This document shows, in pieces, positions 16,266 to 25,185 of a stretch of DNA of 35,577 nucleotides. The position numbers and the translations under genes are program-made. A model generated the notes under the pieces. It saw only the letters and a program-made list of their open reading frames with translations. It had not been told where the DNA came from and made no database searches. The DNA lies in contig NZ_BMMB01000020.1 of assembly GCF_014645615.1 (NCBI RefSeq), forward strand, positions 1 through 35,577, given 5' to 3'. This DNA comes from Paenibacillus hunanensis (GTDB lineage Bacteria > Bacillota > Bacilli > Paenibacillales > Paenibacillaceae). Numbering within the stretch: position 1 is the stretch's first letter; every line of letters begins with the position of its first letter.

Positions 16266-16634
16266 ATGCTGATTGCATATGATTCCAAAACAGGCAATGT
16301 GAAACGGTTTATCGGAAAACTGAAGCATTCCTCCGTACAGGCGGTACAGATTGAAGAAGCCTTGCAGTTGAATGAACCCTTCGTATTAATCACGTATACG
16401 ACAGGCTTCGGTCAGGTTCCTGAAAAGGTGAATCATTTTCTGGAAAAGAACCACCAACGTCTGCTTGGAGTTGCTGCTAGCGGCAATCGTAACTGGGGTG
16501 ACAATTTTGGTAAAAGTGCGGATCTGATCTCAGAGCGCTACGGTGTTCCGGTTGTATACAAATTTGAACTGGCGGGCACCACGGGTGATGCCCAACGATT
16601 CGTACAGGAGGTAGAAAAAATTGCGGCATATTGA
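16266..16634 (+). CDS. nrdI: NrdI flavodoxin-like activator of class Ib ribonucleotide reductase
   Basis: A 122-residue FMN protein that supplies the oxidant to assemble the dimanganese-tyrosyl radical cofactor of NrdF. AAGGAG (16251-16256) lies 9 nt before ATG 16266; an ATG at 16257 directly touches the ribosome site and is rejected. The flavodoxin P-loop analogue is YDSKTGNVKRF near the N-terminus. The NrdI signature regions TYTTGFGQVP and ASGNRNWGDNFGKSADLI are intact, and length is normal. Its stop overlaps the nrdE start by 14 bp, so the two are translationally coupled. NrdR-like boxes upstream predict control by deoxynucleotide status. Confidence 0.95.
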   Translation: MLIAYDSKTGNVKRFIGKLKHSSVQAVQIEEALQLNEPFVLITYTTGFGQVPEKVNHFLEKNHQRLLGVAASGNRNWGDNFGKSADLISERYGVPVVYKFELAGTTGDAQRFVQEVEKIAAY

Positions 16635-18705
16635 ATTGAACAACCTATTGATGCAGCGCGACGCGAACGGTTTTTTCCGATTGGATAAAGATAAAGAAGC
16701 GGTACAGGAGTATATGAAGGAAGTTGACGAGAAGAGTATGCACTTCACGGACACTGCGTCCAAGGTGCGTTACATGATCGACAACGACTACTACGAGGAC
16801 ATGTATGAGCATTACAGTCCAGATGCGGTAGAAGCAGTATATGAAATCACACACAGCTACGGGTTCCAATTCCCTTCCTATATGGCAGCTTCCAAGTTCT
16901 ACAAGGACTATGCAGTAAAAACGAATGATCGCTCTCAATACTTAGAGCATTATCCAGATCGCGTAGCGGTTGTCGCTCTGCATCTGGGTCGTGGTAATGC
17001 GGAAAATGCAAAGACGCTGGCACGTTCCATGATGGAGCAGCGTCTGCAACCAGCAACGCCAACCTTCCTGAATGCAGGTAAAAGTCGTCGCGGTGAAATG
17101 GTATCCTGTTTCCTGCTGGAAATGGACGATTCCCTGAACTCGATCAACTACGTGCTGAACACCTGCATGCAGCTGTCCAAAATCGGCGGCGGTGTAGCGG
17201 TAAACCTGTCCAAGCTTCGCGGACGCGGCGAGCCAATCAAAGGCGTAGAAGGCGCAGCGAAAGGTATCATGCCTGTACTGAAGCTGATGGAGGATGCATT
17301 CTCCTATGCTGACCAGATGGGTCAACGTAAAGGCTCTGGCGCAGCATACTATAACATCTTCGGCTGGGACATTCTGGAGTTCCTGGATAGCAAGAAGATC
17401 AACGCAGATGAGCGTACACGTCTGAAAACTCTGTCGATTGGTCTGATCGTGCCGAATCGCTTCTACAAGCTGGCAGCAGATAACGAAATGCTGCACGTGT
17501 TTGCTCCATATAGCGTATTCAAGGCGTATGGTAAGCATCTGGACGATATGAACATCGACGAGATGTACGATACACTGCTTGCTGATGAGCGCGTGAAGAA
17601 AAAAGCGATCATGAGCGCACGCGATATGTTGACGAAGATTGCAAGCATTCAGCTGGAATCCGGCTATCCTTATATTATGAACAAGAGCAATGCGAACAAG
17701 TTCCATGCTCTGAACAGTATCGGCTCTGTTAAAATGTCGAATCTGTGTACAGAAATCTTCCAGTTACAGGAGACCACAGAGATTACGGATTATGGTACTG
17801 AAGACATCATCCGTCGCGATATTAGCTGTAACCTCGGCTCCCTGAACATCGTTAACGTGATGGAACTGGGCAAAATTCGCGAATCCGTGCATGAAGGCAT
17901 CATGGGTCTGACTGCGGTTAGTGACATGACGAACATTGCAAATGCACCAGGTGTAGCCAAAGCGAACCGCGAAATGCGTTCCGTTGGTCTGGGCGTTATG
18001 AACCTGCACGGCTATCTGGCGAAAAACAAAATCGCTTATGAAAGCAACGACGCGAAGGAATTCGTTCGCACGTTCTTCATGATGATGAACTTCTATTCTC
18101 TGGAAAAGAGTATGGAAATTGCTCGCGAGCAGCAGGAAACCTTTATGGACTTTGAGAAATCCGACTATGCGAGCGGTGTGTACTTTGACCGTTACCTGTC
18201 GACTGATTATCGTCCAGTGAGTGCGCGTGTACAGGAACTGTTCGGCAGCATGTACATCCCAGGCCCTGCGGACTGGCAGAACCTGAAAGCAGACGTGATG
18301 AAGCATGGTCTGTACCATGCATATCGTCTGGCAATCGCGCCAACCGCAAGCATTTCATATATCCAAAATGCAACATCCAGCGTTATGCCAATCGTGGAGC
18401 AAATCGAGACACGCACATATGCGAACTCGACAACGTACTATCCAATGCCTTATATGCAGCAGGATAACTTCTTCTACTACAAATCGGCATACCAGATGGA
18501 TCAGTTCAAGGTACTCGATCTGGTTGCTGAAATTCAGCAGCACGTGGATCAAGGCATCTCGACTGTATTGCACGTAAGCAGTGACGTAACGACACGTCAA
18601 CTGGCGCGCTACTATCTTTATGCAGCGCATAAAGGTCTGAAATCTCTCTACTACACACGCACGAAGCGTCTGACTGTAGAAGAGTGCATTAGCTGCTCGA
18701 TCTAA
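16621..18705 (+). CDS. nrdE: Class Ib ribonucleoside-diphosphate reductase, alpha subunit
   Basis: A 694-residue catalytic subunit that reduces ribonucleoside diphosphates to deoxy forms. The start is TTG 16621, with AGGAGGT (16605-16611) 9 nt upstream inside nrdI. There is no N-terminal ATP-cone, as usual for class Ib. The redox cysteines are C163 (MVSCFLLEMDD) and C403 (RDISCNLGSLN), the thiyl-radical site is N374/C376/E378 in SNLCTEIF, and a C-terminal CxxC (C689, C692) receives electrons from NrdH/glutaredoxin-like protein or thioredoxin. APTASISYIQNATSSVMPI is the typical phosphate-binding loop. No intron or intein interrupts the gene. Unusually, nrdF does not follow directly; a VOC-family gene lies between. 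No nrdH is present here. Confidence 0.97.
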   Translation: MRHIELNNLLMQRDANGFFRLDKDKEAVQEYMKEVDEKSMHFTDTASKVRYMIDNDYYEDMYEHYSPDAVEAVYEITHSYGFQFPSYMAASKFYKDYAVKTNDRSQYLEHYPDRVAVVALHLGRGNAENAKTLARSMMEQRLQPATPTFLNAGKSRRGEMVSCFLLEMDDSLNSINYVLNTCMQLSKIGGGVAVNLSKLRGRGEPIKGVEGAAKGIMPVLKLMEDAFSYADQMGQRKGSGAAYYNIFGWDILEFLDSKKINADERTRLKTLSIGLIVPNRFYKLAADNEMLHVFAPYSVFKAYGKHLDDMNIDEMYDTLLADERVKKKAIMSARDMLTKIASIQLESGYPYIMNKSNANKFHALNSIGSVKMSNLCTEIFQLQETTEITDYGTEDIIRRDISCNLGSLNIVNVMELGKIRESVHEGIMGLTAVSDMTNIANAPGVAKANREMRSVGLGVMNLHGYLAKNKIAYESNDAKEFVRTFFMMMNFYSLEKSMEIAREQQETFMDFEKSDYASGVYFDRYLSTDYRPVSARVQELFGSMYIPGPADWQNLKADVMKHGLYHAYRLAIAPTASISYIQNATSSVMPIVEQIETRTYANSTTYYPMPYMQQDNFFYYKSAYQMDQFKVLDLVAEIQQHVDQGISTVLHVSSDVTTRQLARYYLYAAHKGLKSLYYTRTKRLTVEECISCSI

Positions 18706-18736
18706 GACGAAGTCAGTAGCTAGTAGGTGGAGGGAC

Positions 18737-18761
18737 ATGAATGATTTATAAAGTCATTCAT
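18737..18761 (+). other. Short hairpin after nrdE
   Basis: ATGAATGA / TCATTCAT pair over 8 bp with a 9-nt loop, preceded by GGTGGAGGG. No T-run follows, so it is more likely an mRNA-processing or stability hairpin than a terminator. The rest of 18706-18881 shows nothing recognisable. Confidence 0.4.
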
Positions 18762-18881
18762 AGAGCTATTCCTGCTTCGTCAGCATCGTCTTGATCAGGC
18801 ATGCAGCTACACATGGAAGTATATAAGCTGATTTTACAGTGATTTTATAGCCAGCAATCCGCTGACAGAAAGTGTGTATCG

Positions 18882-19349
18882 ATGATTCAAGGTATTTTTG
18901 AAACGCATATTAATGTCAGTGATGTGGAGGTGTCCGCCCGGTTTTATGAACGTTTACCGGGCGTTACTCTTTTGCATCAGGATACACAGCGTAAGAGCCG
19001 GTTTTACTGGATTGGTGAGCCAGGCACGTCGATGCTCGGTATCCGTGAGAACTATCCTTCTCCGCTCGTACAGCGTCAGCATTTTGCGTTTACGACAGGG
19101 GTGGAGCAGTTGTATACAGCAGCCGCACAGCTGGCAGAGCTTGGCATTACCGCTCAGAATTTTCACGGCAACTCTGTCGAGCAGGCGGGTGAGCTGATCG
19201 TATTTCCTTTTATGCCGGCGGTTTCGATCTATTTTACCGACCCGGATGGTCATTCACTGGAGCTGATTGCGATGCTGCCGCATAAGGCACAACCGGAGCA
19301 GCCGCTGATGACATGGGATGCGTGGGAAGCATTACAGCAACAGGGATAA
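18882..19349 (+). CDS. VOC-superfamily (glyoxalase/dioxygenase-like) protein
   Basis: A 155-residue protein with one vicinal-oxygen-chelate fold built of two beta-alpha-beta-beta-beta modules. Putative metal ligands are H9 (FETHINVSD), H67 (QRQHFAF) and E127 (DPDGHSLELIA). The motif YFTDPDGHSLELI is the family hallmark. Family members include glyoxalase I, fosfomycin-resistance enzymes and ring-cleaving dioxygenases; the substrate cannot be told from sequence and nothing specific to fosfomycin enzymes is evident. The ribosome site is weak (GAAAG). It lies 176 bp after nrdE and about 300 bp before nrdF on the same strand, interrupting the usual nrdE-nrdF order, but nothing shows that it takes part in nucleotide reduction. 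Confidence 0.82.
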   Translation: MIQGIFETHINVSDVEVSARFYERLPGVTLLHQDTQRKSRFYWIGEPGTSMLGIRENYPSPLVQRQHFAFTTGVEQLYTAAAQLAELGITAQNFHGNSVEQAGELIVFPFMPAVSIYFTDPDGHSLELIAMLPHKAQPEQPLMTWDAWEALQQQG

Positions 19350-19652
19350 CATTCTGATTTATGTATAAGGTATTTCATACAGCTTGCAAAAGAACCATCT
19401 CAGGGCGACATGCTCCTGCATTCTTTTGCGTGCTGTCCTTATGTTGCGCTGATACGGAGGATACGGTTCGTTCGCCGTTGTCTAGGTAAGTAGAGGTAGC
19501 TAGGCATCCGTACATAACGGTTTACTTTACAGCTACTGGACACGGTTAAACGATGACATTTATATAGAGATGTTCAATGGAAAATTTTGCTGTGCTATGT
19601 TGATATTTTACTGGTTAACCAAGCCAGTCTACAGGAAAGGGGCAACCTATCG
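19350..19652. other. Gap between the VOC gene and nrdF
   Basis: A 9-bp stem GCAAAAGAA / TTCTTTTGC (19386-19394, 19421-19429) with a large loop lies 36 bp after the VOC stop, without a clear T-run. I see no convincing promoter or NrdR box for nrdF. Confidence 0.4.
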
Positions 19653-20621
19653 ATGAGTGAGCCAATCAAGGCAGTCAACTGGAACCGTCCGGATGATGAC
19701 TTTACAATGATGTTCTGGAATCAGAATATTATGCAATTCTGGACAGATGATGAGATTCCGCTGTCCGATGACAAAATGTCCTGGATTCAGCTGAGCGATG
19801 CTGAACGTGAGACGTATATGAAGGTACTGGGCGGTCTGACACTGCTCGATACGATTCAGGGCGGTATCGGTATGCCGCAAATTTTGGAGCATGTGGATGG
19901 ATTGCAGCGTAAAGCCGTACTGGGCTTTATGGCGATGATGGAGCAGATTCATGCGAAGTCCTACAGCAGTATTTTCACCACACTGTCCTCGACCGAAGAG
20001 ATCGATAGCATTTTCAAATGGGTAGAGGAACATCCACGTCTGCAACGTAAGGCGGAGACAGTTCGCCAGTATTACAACAACATCAATACTCCGAAAGAGC
20101 TGTTCCTGGCGATGTCGGCTTCCGTATTGTTGGAAAGCTATCTGTTCTACAGCGGCTTCTTCTATCCGCTCTATCTGGCAGGTCAGGGTAAAATGACATG
20201 CAGCGGCGAGATCATCGACTTGATTCTGCGTGATGAAAGTATCCACGGCGTATACGTGGGTGTACTGGCACAGGAAATCTACAATGATCTGGACGAGCAC
20301 GAGCAAAAGGATGCGTACGAGACACTGGAAGGCCTGTTCCGTTATCTGCATGAGAACGAAGAAGGCTACACCGCAGAGGTGTACGATCCAATCGGTCTGA
20401 CCGAGGAAGTGAATATCTTCCTGCGTTACAATGCGAACAAGGCATTTATGAATCTGGGCTTTGATCCATTGTTCCCGGATGAAGAAGTGAACCCGATCGT
20501 ATTCAATGGCATTAGTACACACACGAAGCAGCATGACTTTTTCTCCAAAAAAGGCAATGGCTATGTGCGTGCGATCAATGTAGAGCGTCTGACTGATGAC
20601 GACTTCAAATTTGATTTTTAA
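19653..20621 (+). CDS. nrdF: Class Ib ribonucleoside-diphosphate reductase, beta subunit
   Basis: A 322-residue radical-generating subunit of the ferritin-like fold. I place the start at ATG 19653 (MSEPIKAVNW), preceded by GGAAAGGGG; an upstream TTG-type extension has no ribosome site. The dimetal ligands are D66 (LLDTIQ), E97 and H100 (MMEQIHAKSY), E161 (LLESYLFYSG), E195 and H198 (RDESIHG). The radical tyrosine is Y104. Spacing matches the characterised Salmonella NrdF ligand set. The C-terminus (VERLTDDDFKFDF) is the usual tail docking into NrdE. It would form the active enzyme with NrdE, with NrdI for manganese cofactor assembly. Confidence 0.97.
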   Translation: MSEPIKAVNWNRPDDDFTMMFWNQNIMQFWTDDEIPLSDDKMSWIQLSDAERETYMKVLGGLTLLDTIQGGIGMPQILEHVDGLQRKAVLGFMAMMEQIHAKSYSSIFTTLSSTEEIDSIFKWVEEHPRLQRKAETVRQYYNNINTPKELFLAMSASVLLESYLFYSGFFYPLYLAGQGKMTCSGEIIDLILRDESIHGVYVGVLAQEIYNDLDEHEQKDAYETLEGLFRYLHENEEGYTAEVYDPIGLTEEVNIFLRYNANKAFMNLGFDPLFPDEEVNPIVFNGISTHTKQHDFFSKKGNGYVRAINVERLTDDDFKFDF

Positions 20622-20810
20622 TCACTGATCCGAGCGACTTCGTACGGTTATATGATCCATTCTCTGCTGATCGTACAGCGAGAAGGATCAATAAAAAGTA
20701 AAACAAGCTAAAAAATGGGTAGCCTGCGGCCGATAAAAAGAAAAGCCGATCACATATAAAAAATAGGCGCCTGTAGAGATATAAGGTTAGTTGTATAAAA
20801 AGGGGATAAG

Positions 20811-20856
20811 AGAAGGCTGCTTTGCTGCGCATTACGCGCTGGCAAGGCAGCCTTCT
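20811..20856 (+). terminator. Hairpin, possible nrdF terminator
   Basis: AGAAGGCTGC (20811-20820) pairs with GCAGCCTTCT (20847-20856). TTGC/GCAA and GCGC/GCGC pairs extend it inward. The T-rich tail is poor (TACGTTTG), and it lies 190 bp after nrdF, so termination is uncertain. Confidence 0.5.
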
Positions 20857-21125
20857 TACGTTTGTCTGTGATAACGGAGGCGCTTCCAGATTATCGTATC
20901 ATGTCATACGATTGAAATGATCATAGAGACATTATGCTTCAAAATACATAGGAATTGAAAAAGGTATTTGCGACTTTCCTTCATCCCCTCTGACGAAGAA
21001 AGGTATATAAACCGTGATCTCATCGTCATTTTAACGGTATTAAACGGATCTAACCCCAGCTCGAAAATGCGGATGAAGCTCACATGAGGGATGGAAGTAA
21101 AGCAGGCTTAAACCTGTCTGCTGTA

Positions 21126-21203
21126 GTGCGCTATTCCAATATAAGTAAATTTTATATTGTTGGATACGGGTAGTTATGCCATACTGAATCGTATATAGCG
21201 CAC
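21126..21203 (+). other. Possible three-way-junction RNA upstream of the sensor operon
   Basis: The closing stem GTGCGCTAT (21126-21134) / ATAGCGCAC (21195-21203) encloses a hairpin CCAATATAA / TTATATTG-TTGG and a second weaker one ATACG / CGTAT. It is located about 150 bp before the first response regulator and matches no riboswitch class I recognise. Confidence 0.3.
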
Positions 21204-21296
21204 AGTGATGGCAACTAGATCCGATGTGGCGATTATGGACAAGCAGCATAGAATATAACGGATAACAGGTTGCTGTATATGCATGAGAATGGAGCT

Positions 21297-21310
21297 TCCT
21301 TTATAAAGGA
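21297..21310. promoter_or_regulatory. Perfect 14-bp palindrome before the regulator operon
   Basis: TCCTTTATAAAGGA is a perfect palindrome ending 41 bp before the response-regulator start. It is a candidate operator; the binding protein is unknown. Confidence 0.4.
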
Positions 21311-21351
21311 TAAAGTGAACTCAACCAAAATCGGACAGGCGGTGATCAGAC

Positions 21352-23247
21352 ATGTACAGAGTCATTGTGGTAGATGATGAACCGATGATGCTGGAAGGCT
21401 GGCAGACGATGGTGGATTGGGAAGCCTACGGATTTGAGCTATGCGGCATGGCAACGGATGGACAGGAAGGGCTGGAATTAGCCCGAAATCTGCGTCCGGA
21501 GCTATTGATCACGGACATTTCCATGCCTGTGCTGGATGGGATTGGCTTGATCAAGGCGCTACGCCAGGAGCCGAATCTTCCTATGCGAACGATTATTGTA
21601 AGCGGTTACTCTGAATTCGATTATGTCCGACAGGCATTGCAATGCAAGGTCGATCATTATTTGCTCAAGCCTGTACTGGGTGAGGAAATGCATGAGCTTC
21701 TGGCAGAGCTCAAGCTGGCGCTCGATCAGAGCTGTGCAGAGCAGAAACGGCTGCGTCAGCAGACGGAAGCCGCAGCGGCGGCAGCTATTTTACGGCTGCT
21801 GCGTGCAGAGGAAGCGACGATACCGGAGTATATGGCTCGCTTGCTCGGGATCAGGCCAGAAGCGCAGCTACGTATGATTGTAGGCGCAACGCCTGATGAA
21901 GAGGATGCCATACAGAACCCATCTCCTATAGATTTACTACACATAGATGAAATCAATCCTACACTAGAACATACATCCGAGCCTACATCTTATCTAGCAG
22001 ATGACGGCTTAGAGCAAAATTATCGTAGAAATGAGGATACCTCCTCGCATTCATCCAGCTCTCGCATTGTGCGTGGTCATCGGCAACGCAGCGATAACAC
22101 GGCAATCACGCTGTCTGCGCATCGATCTGCCCAGCGGTTGACAGATGGAACGGCAGCGCTTGCGCATGTACATGATGAAGCTGTCGATTCTGCTTCTTCA
22201 AGACAGCACTGGCATGCGGACGAACCGTGGCAGCAGGAAACGCCGATGGTACGTCTGGCAGCGGCATGTCGTGCTGCGGGTTATATGGCATGGACATTTG
22301 CAGATAGTCCGGGGCATACCGGAATGCTACTCATTACAGAGCCGCTCAGCCGTACAGCATTCATAGCTGCACTGGAGTCATGTAAAATGGCAGCAGCCAC
22401 CTCTGATAGCGAGCTGGCAACGTATCGTCTCTATTCCAGCCAGCCGGCAGAACAACTGGAGGAGCTGCCGGGTCTGTATGCACGAGCGATGGAGCTAAGA
22501 CGCTGCTCCAGCTCGGCACGCAGTATTACGGTTGATACGGATGCGACTAGTGATCGTATGCAGCTGGCAGATTATCGGTTGGATGAGGTGCAGGAATGCG
22601 CACTTCATCTACTGCAATCCGTACAGCGCGGTGATACCGATGCGATTCGTGCGACAGTGGAGCATCTTCCTGAGCGCTGGGGCAGACAGGCGGTGCCTGA
22701 TCCTATTTTGCGTGTGCTGATTCGTCATCTACTTGGCGAGCTACTGCGACAGGCACAGCAGCGTGAAGCGGTAGGGGCGATAGATAGTGCGAGCTGGCTG
22801 CGTCATTTACTGGGGACACATGCGGATGATCCGGCTGGCTGGAGTCTAGATACGCTCAAGCGACTGTGTCTGCGTGCAGCTGAGCAAGTAACAGTCAATA
22901 AACCAGCGCGTGCTAAAGGCACAGCCGCAAGCATTATCGCGGAGGCGAAGCAGTACATGCAGGAGCATTATCGTGAGAAATTGCAGCTACAGGAGCTAGC
23001 GCAGCGCTTTAATCTGAATGCGGTTTATTTTGGACAGCAGTTTAAACGCGAGCTGGGCTGTAGCTTTAACGATTATGTGCATCGGCTACGTATTGAAGAA
23101 GCACAAAAGCTATTACGGCGCACCGATATGAAGGTAGCGGAGATTGCTGCCTGGCTGGGCTATCATGATAGTGATTATTTCACAAATAAATATAAAGCGC
23201 TTACAGGTGAGCTTCCATCCGTTTATAAATCGAGAAGGCAAGGATGA
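21352..23247 (+). CDS. YesN-type response regulator (REC + AraC HTH) with an unusual insert
   Basis: A 631-residue cytoplasmic transcription regulator. The receiver domain covers about 1-120, with acidic D8/D9, phospho-acceptor D55 (LLITDISMP) and K106 (HYLLKPV). The C-terminal AraC-type double helix-turn-helix covers about 525-628 (LQELAQRFNLNAVYFGQQFK and VAEIAAWLGYHDSDYFTNKY). Between them, residues about 181-298 form a hydrophilic stretch rich in S, T, H, D and R (TSSHSSSSRIVRGHRQRSDN) that the second regulator of this locus lacks and that looks disordered. The ribosome site AGGCGGTGATC precedes the ATG. The stop is 6 bp before the kinase start, so the genes are coupled. The likely role is to activate xylan-utilisation genes when phosphorylated by the neighbouring kinase. 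Confidence 0.9.
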   Translation: MYRVIVVDDEPMMLEGWQTMVDWEAYGFELCGMATDGQEGLELARNLRPELLITDISMPVLDGIGLIKALRQEPNLPMRTIIVSGYSEFDYVRQALQCKVDHYLLKPVLGEEMHELLAELKLALDQSCAEQKRLRQQTEAAAAAAILRLLRAEEATIPEYMARLLGIRPEAQLRMIVGATPDEEDAIQNPSPIDLLHIDEINPTLEHTSEPTSYLADDGLEQNYRRNEDTSSHSSSSRIVRGHRQRSDNTAITLSAHRSAQRLTDGTAALAHVHDEAVDSASSRQHWHADEPWQQETPMVRLAAACRAAGYMAWTFADSPGHTGMLLITEPLSRTAFIAALESCKMAAATSDSELATYRLYSSQPAEQLEELPGLYARAMELRRCSSSARSITVDTDATSDRMQLADYRLDEVQECALHLLQSVQRGDTDAIRATVEHLPERWGRQAVPDPILRVLIRHLLGELLRQAQQREAVGAIDSASWLRHLLGTHADDPAGWSLDTLKRLCLRAAEQVTVNKPARAKGTAASIIAEAKQYMQEHYREKLQLQELAQRFNLNAVYFGQQFKRELGCSFNDYVHRLRIEEAQKLLRRTDMKVAEIAAWLGYHDSDYFTNKYKALTGELPSVYKSRRQG

Positions 23248-23253
23248 TGCACA

Positions 23254-25173
23254 ATGTGGTCAAGCCACAAGCCGAATCAGCGGCAAAAGAATGAGCGGAA
23301 GCGGCGTCAACAAGTACAGGGATCACAGGCGGCTGGAGCCAGTCCGGTCAAGGGTAAGCCGGTGCGTGGACGCCAGCGGTTCCTGTTTCACAGAGTTAAT
23401 GATATTCCGCTCAAATACAAGTTTTTGCTCATTTATCTGCTCTGTGTGCTGCTGCCGATTATTGCGATTAACAGCTTTTTTTATCAACGTAATTCGGAGG
23501 ATATTCAAGCGCGTGAGGTGGAGAATCTACGCAAATCGATCGATCGTGCTTCTGGCGAGTTGCTCGGCATGATCAATGAGGGAATCGCGCTTAATCATTC
23601 GATTGGTATGGATAACTCGATCTATGAAGCACTAGACCGCACGTATGCTTCACCGTCGGCGTATTATGATGAATATTACGGCTTTTTGCGTGATAAGCTA
23701 ACGCGATATATGTCTGCCAACATAACGGAGGTGCGGGTGTATACAGACAACCAGACGATTCAGACGGGAGCCAATTATCATGTGATGAGCAGCAGCACGC
23801 TCGGTAGTCAGCCATGGCTCCAGCAGCTGGCGCGGTCGGGTGGCAATATTACAGTCGCCGCCTACGATGAGACATCCGGTCTGAATCCGGGCAAGCGTCT
23901 GAGCATTGTAAGTAAAATGAACACCTACATCTCCCATGCTCGTTATGATAAATATTCGAGAGTCGATCTGACGGTGAGTAAGGTGTACGATATTTTGAAT
24001 CGCGAGCGAGATAGCCTGCAATTGCGGCTGGTCGACAATGAAAATCGCGTAGTCGCTGCCAGTGGAGATGGCAATGAGGATGATCTGGAGATTATTCCGA
24101 ATCCGCCCTTACCGGAGCATGAGGACAATGCAGGCTATGTGGTCGAGCGCAATCTGGGCGATTTTAACTATGTAAAGGGCTGGAAGCTGATCGGTATTGC
24201 CGATACCAGACGGATTGATAATCTATTGAATGAAGCGCATCGTTCGATTTTGCTGCTGGCGATTTTCAGTACGGTGATTCCGTCGCTGCTTATTTTTGTA
24301 ATTTTGCGGTCATATCATGATCGGGTGAAGCGACTATCCGATCATATGGAAAATATACGGCATGAGCGGTTTGAGCCGATCAATATGCCAGAGGGTAGCG
24401 ATGAGATTGGTGAGCTGATTCGGACATTTAATGTGATGACGATGCGGATTACAACGCTGATCAATGATGTGTACAAGCTGGAAATTCGGCAAAAAAGCTT
24501 TGAGCTGGAGCGCGTACGTACGGAGCTGTCGATGCTGCAAAGTCAGGTGAATCCGCATTTTCTGTTTAATACGCTGAACGCACTGCTGGTTGTCTGTACA
24601 AAAAATGGCTATACCGATGTGACGGGCATTATCAAAAATCTGTCGCTTATGATGCGTCAGCTTCTTAGTCGTGCAGATGGATTGGTGCTGCTGGAGGAAG
24701 AGCTACAGTTCACCTCGATGTATCTGCAAATTGAGAAATTCCGCTTCGGCGATCTGTTCGATTACACATTTGATATTGAGCCAGCGGCGCTCAAGCAGCG
24801 GATTCCACGCATGAGCATTCAGCCACTCGTGGAGAATGCGTGTAAACACGGCTTACAGGCGCGCAAAAGCGACCGTAGCATTCGCATCACAGCTCATATG
24901 GATAAGTATGGTCTGAATGTGATGGTGATCGATAATGGCATCGGCATGCCGCCAGAGCGCTTGCAGCAGCTATTGCAAAATATGAAGTCAGATGAAGCGA
25001 TGGAAGGGCATATTGGTATTCGTAACGTGTACCGGCGACTGGAGTTATTTTATGAAGGCGAAGCGGATTTTATATTGCATAGTGAGGCAGGCACGGGGAC
25101 AGAAGCCGGATTCCGGATTGCGCGTGCTGAGCTGGATGGAGAAGGACATTTCCGACGCAGGGAGTCGGGGTAA
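23254..25173 (+). CDS. YesM-type sensor histidine kinase
   Basis: A 639-residue membrane kinase. A basic N-terminal tail of about 50 residues rich in Q, K and R is longer than usual for the family. TM1 is about 55-76, an extracellular sensor domain about 77-325 (dCache-like) presumably detects oligosaccharide directly or through the lipoprotein, and TM2 is about 328-350. A HAMP region follows, then the His_kinase domain with H435 in SQVNPHFLFNTLNAL, and a HATPase domain with the N-box QPLVENACKHG, DNGIGM and GHIGIRNVYRRL. AAGGA precedes the ATG 6 bp after the upstream regulator. The next regulator starts 12 bp downstream, so one kinase lies between two response regulators in a single operon. 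Confidence 0.93.
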   Translation: MWSSHKPNQRQKNERKRRQQVQGSQAAGASPVKGKPVRGRQRFLFHRVNDIPLKYKFLLIYLLCVLLPIIAINSFFYQRNSEDIQAREVENLRKSIDRASGELLGMINEGIALNHSIGMDNSIYEALDRTYASPSAYYDEYYGFLRDKLTRYMSANITEVRVYTDNQTIQTGANYHVMSSSTLGSQPWLQQLARSGGNITVAAYDETSGLNPGKRLSIVSKMNTYISHARYDKYSRVDLTVSKVYDILNRERDSLQLRLVDNENRVVAASGDGNEDDLEIIPNPPLPEHEDNAGYVVERNLGDFNYVKGWKLIGIADTRRIDNLLNEAHRSILLLAIFSTVIPSLLIFVILRSYHDRVKRLSDHMENIRHERFEPINMPEGSDEIGELIRTFNVMTMRITTLINDVYKLEIRQKSFELERVRTELSMLQSQVNPHFLFNTLNALLVVCTKNGYTDVTGIIKNLSLMMRQLLSRADGLVLLEEELQFTSMYLQIEKFRFGDLFDYTFDIEPAALKQRIPRMSIQPLVENACKHGLQARKSDRSIRITAHMDKYGLNVMVIDNGIGMPPERLQQLLQNMKSDEAMEGHIGIRNVYRRLELFYEGEADFILHSEAGTGTEAGFRIARAELDGEGHFRRRESG

Positions 25174-25185
25174 AGGAGAGACATT

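Larger units (their letters stand above)
20622..21351. other. Intergenic stretch between nrdF and the xylan locus
   Basis: A 730-bp gap. It holds a large hairpin (20811-20856), a possible three-way-junction fold (21126-21203), a small inverted repeat CAGG-N6-CCTG near 21101 and a 14-bp palindrome (21297-21310). No gene is seen. Confidence 0.6.

Noticed and set aside
19550..19580. NrdR box before nrdF
   Set aside because: The TATATAGAG tract matches only about 9-10 of 16 consensus positions and has no partner.
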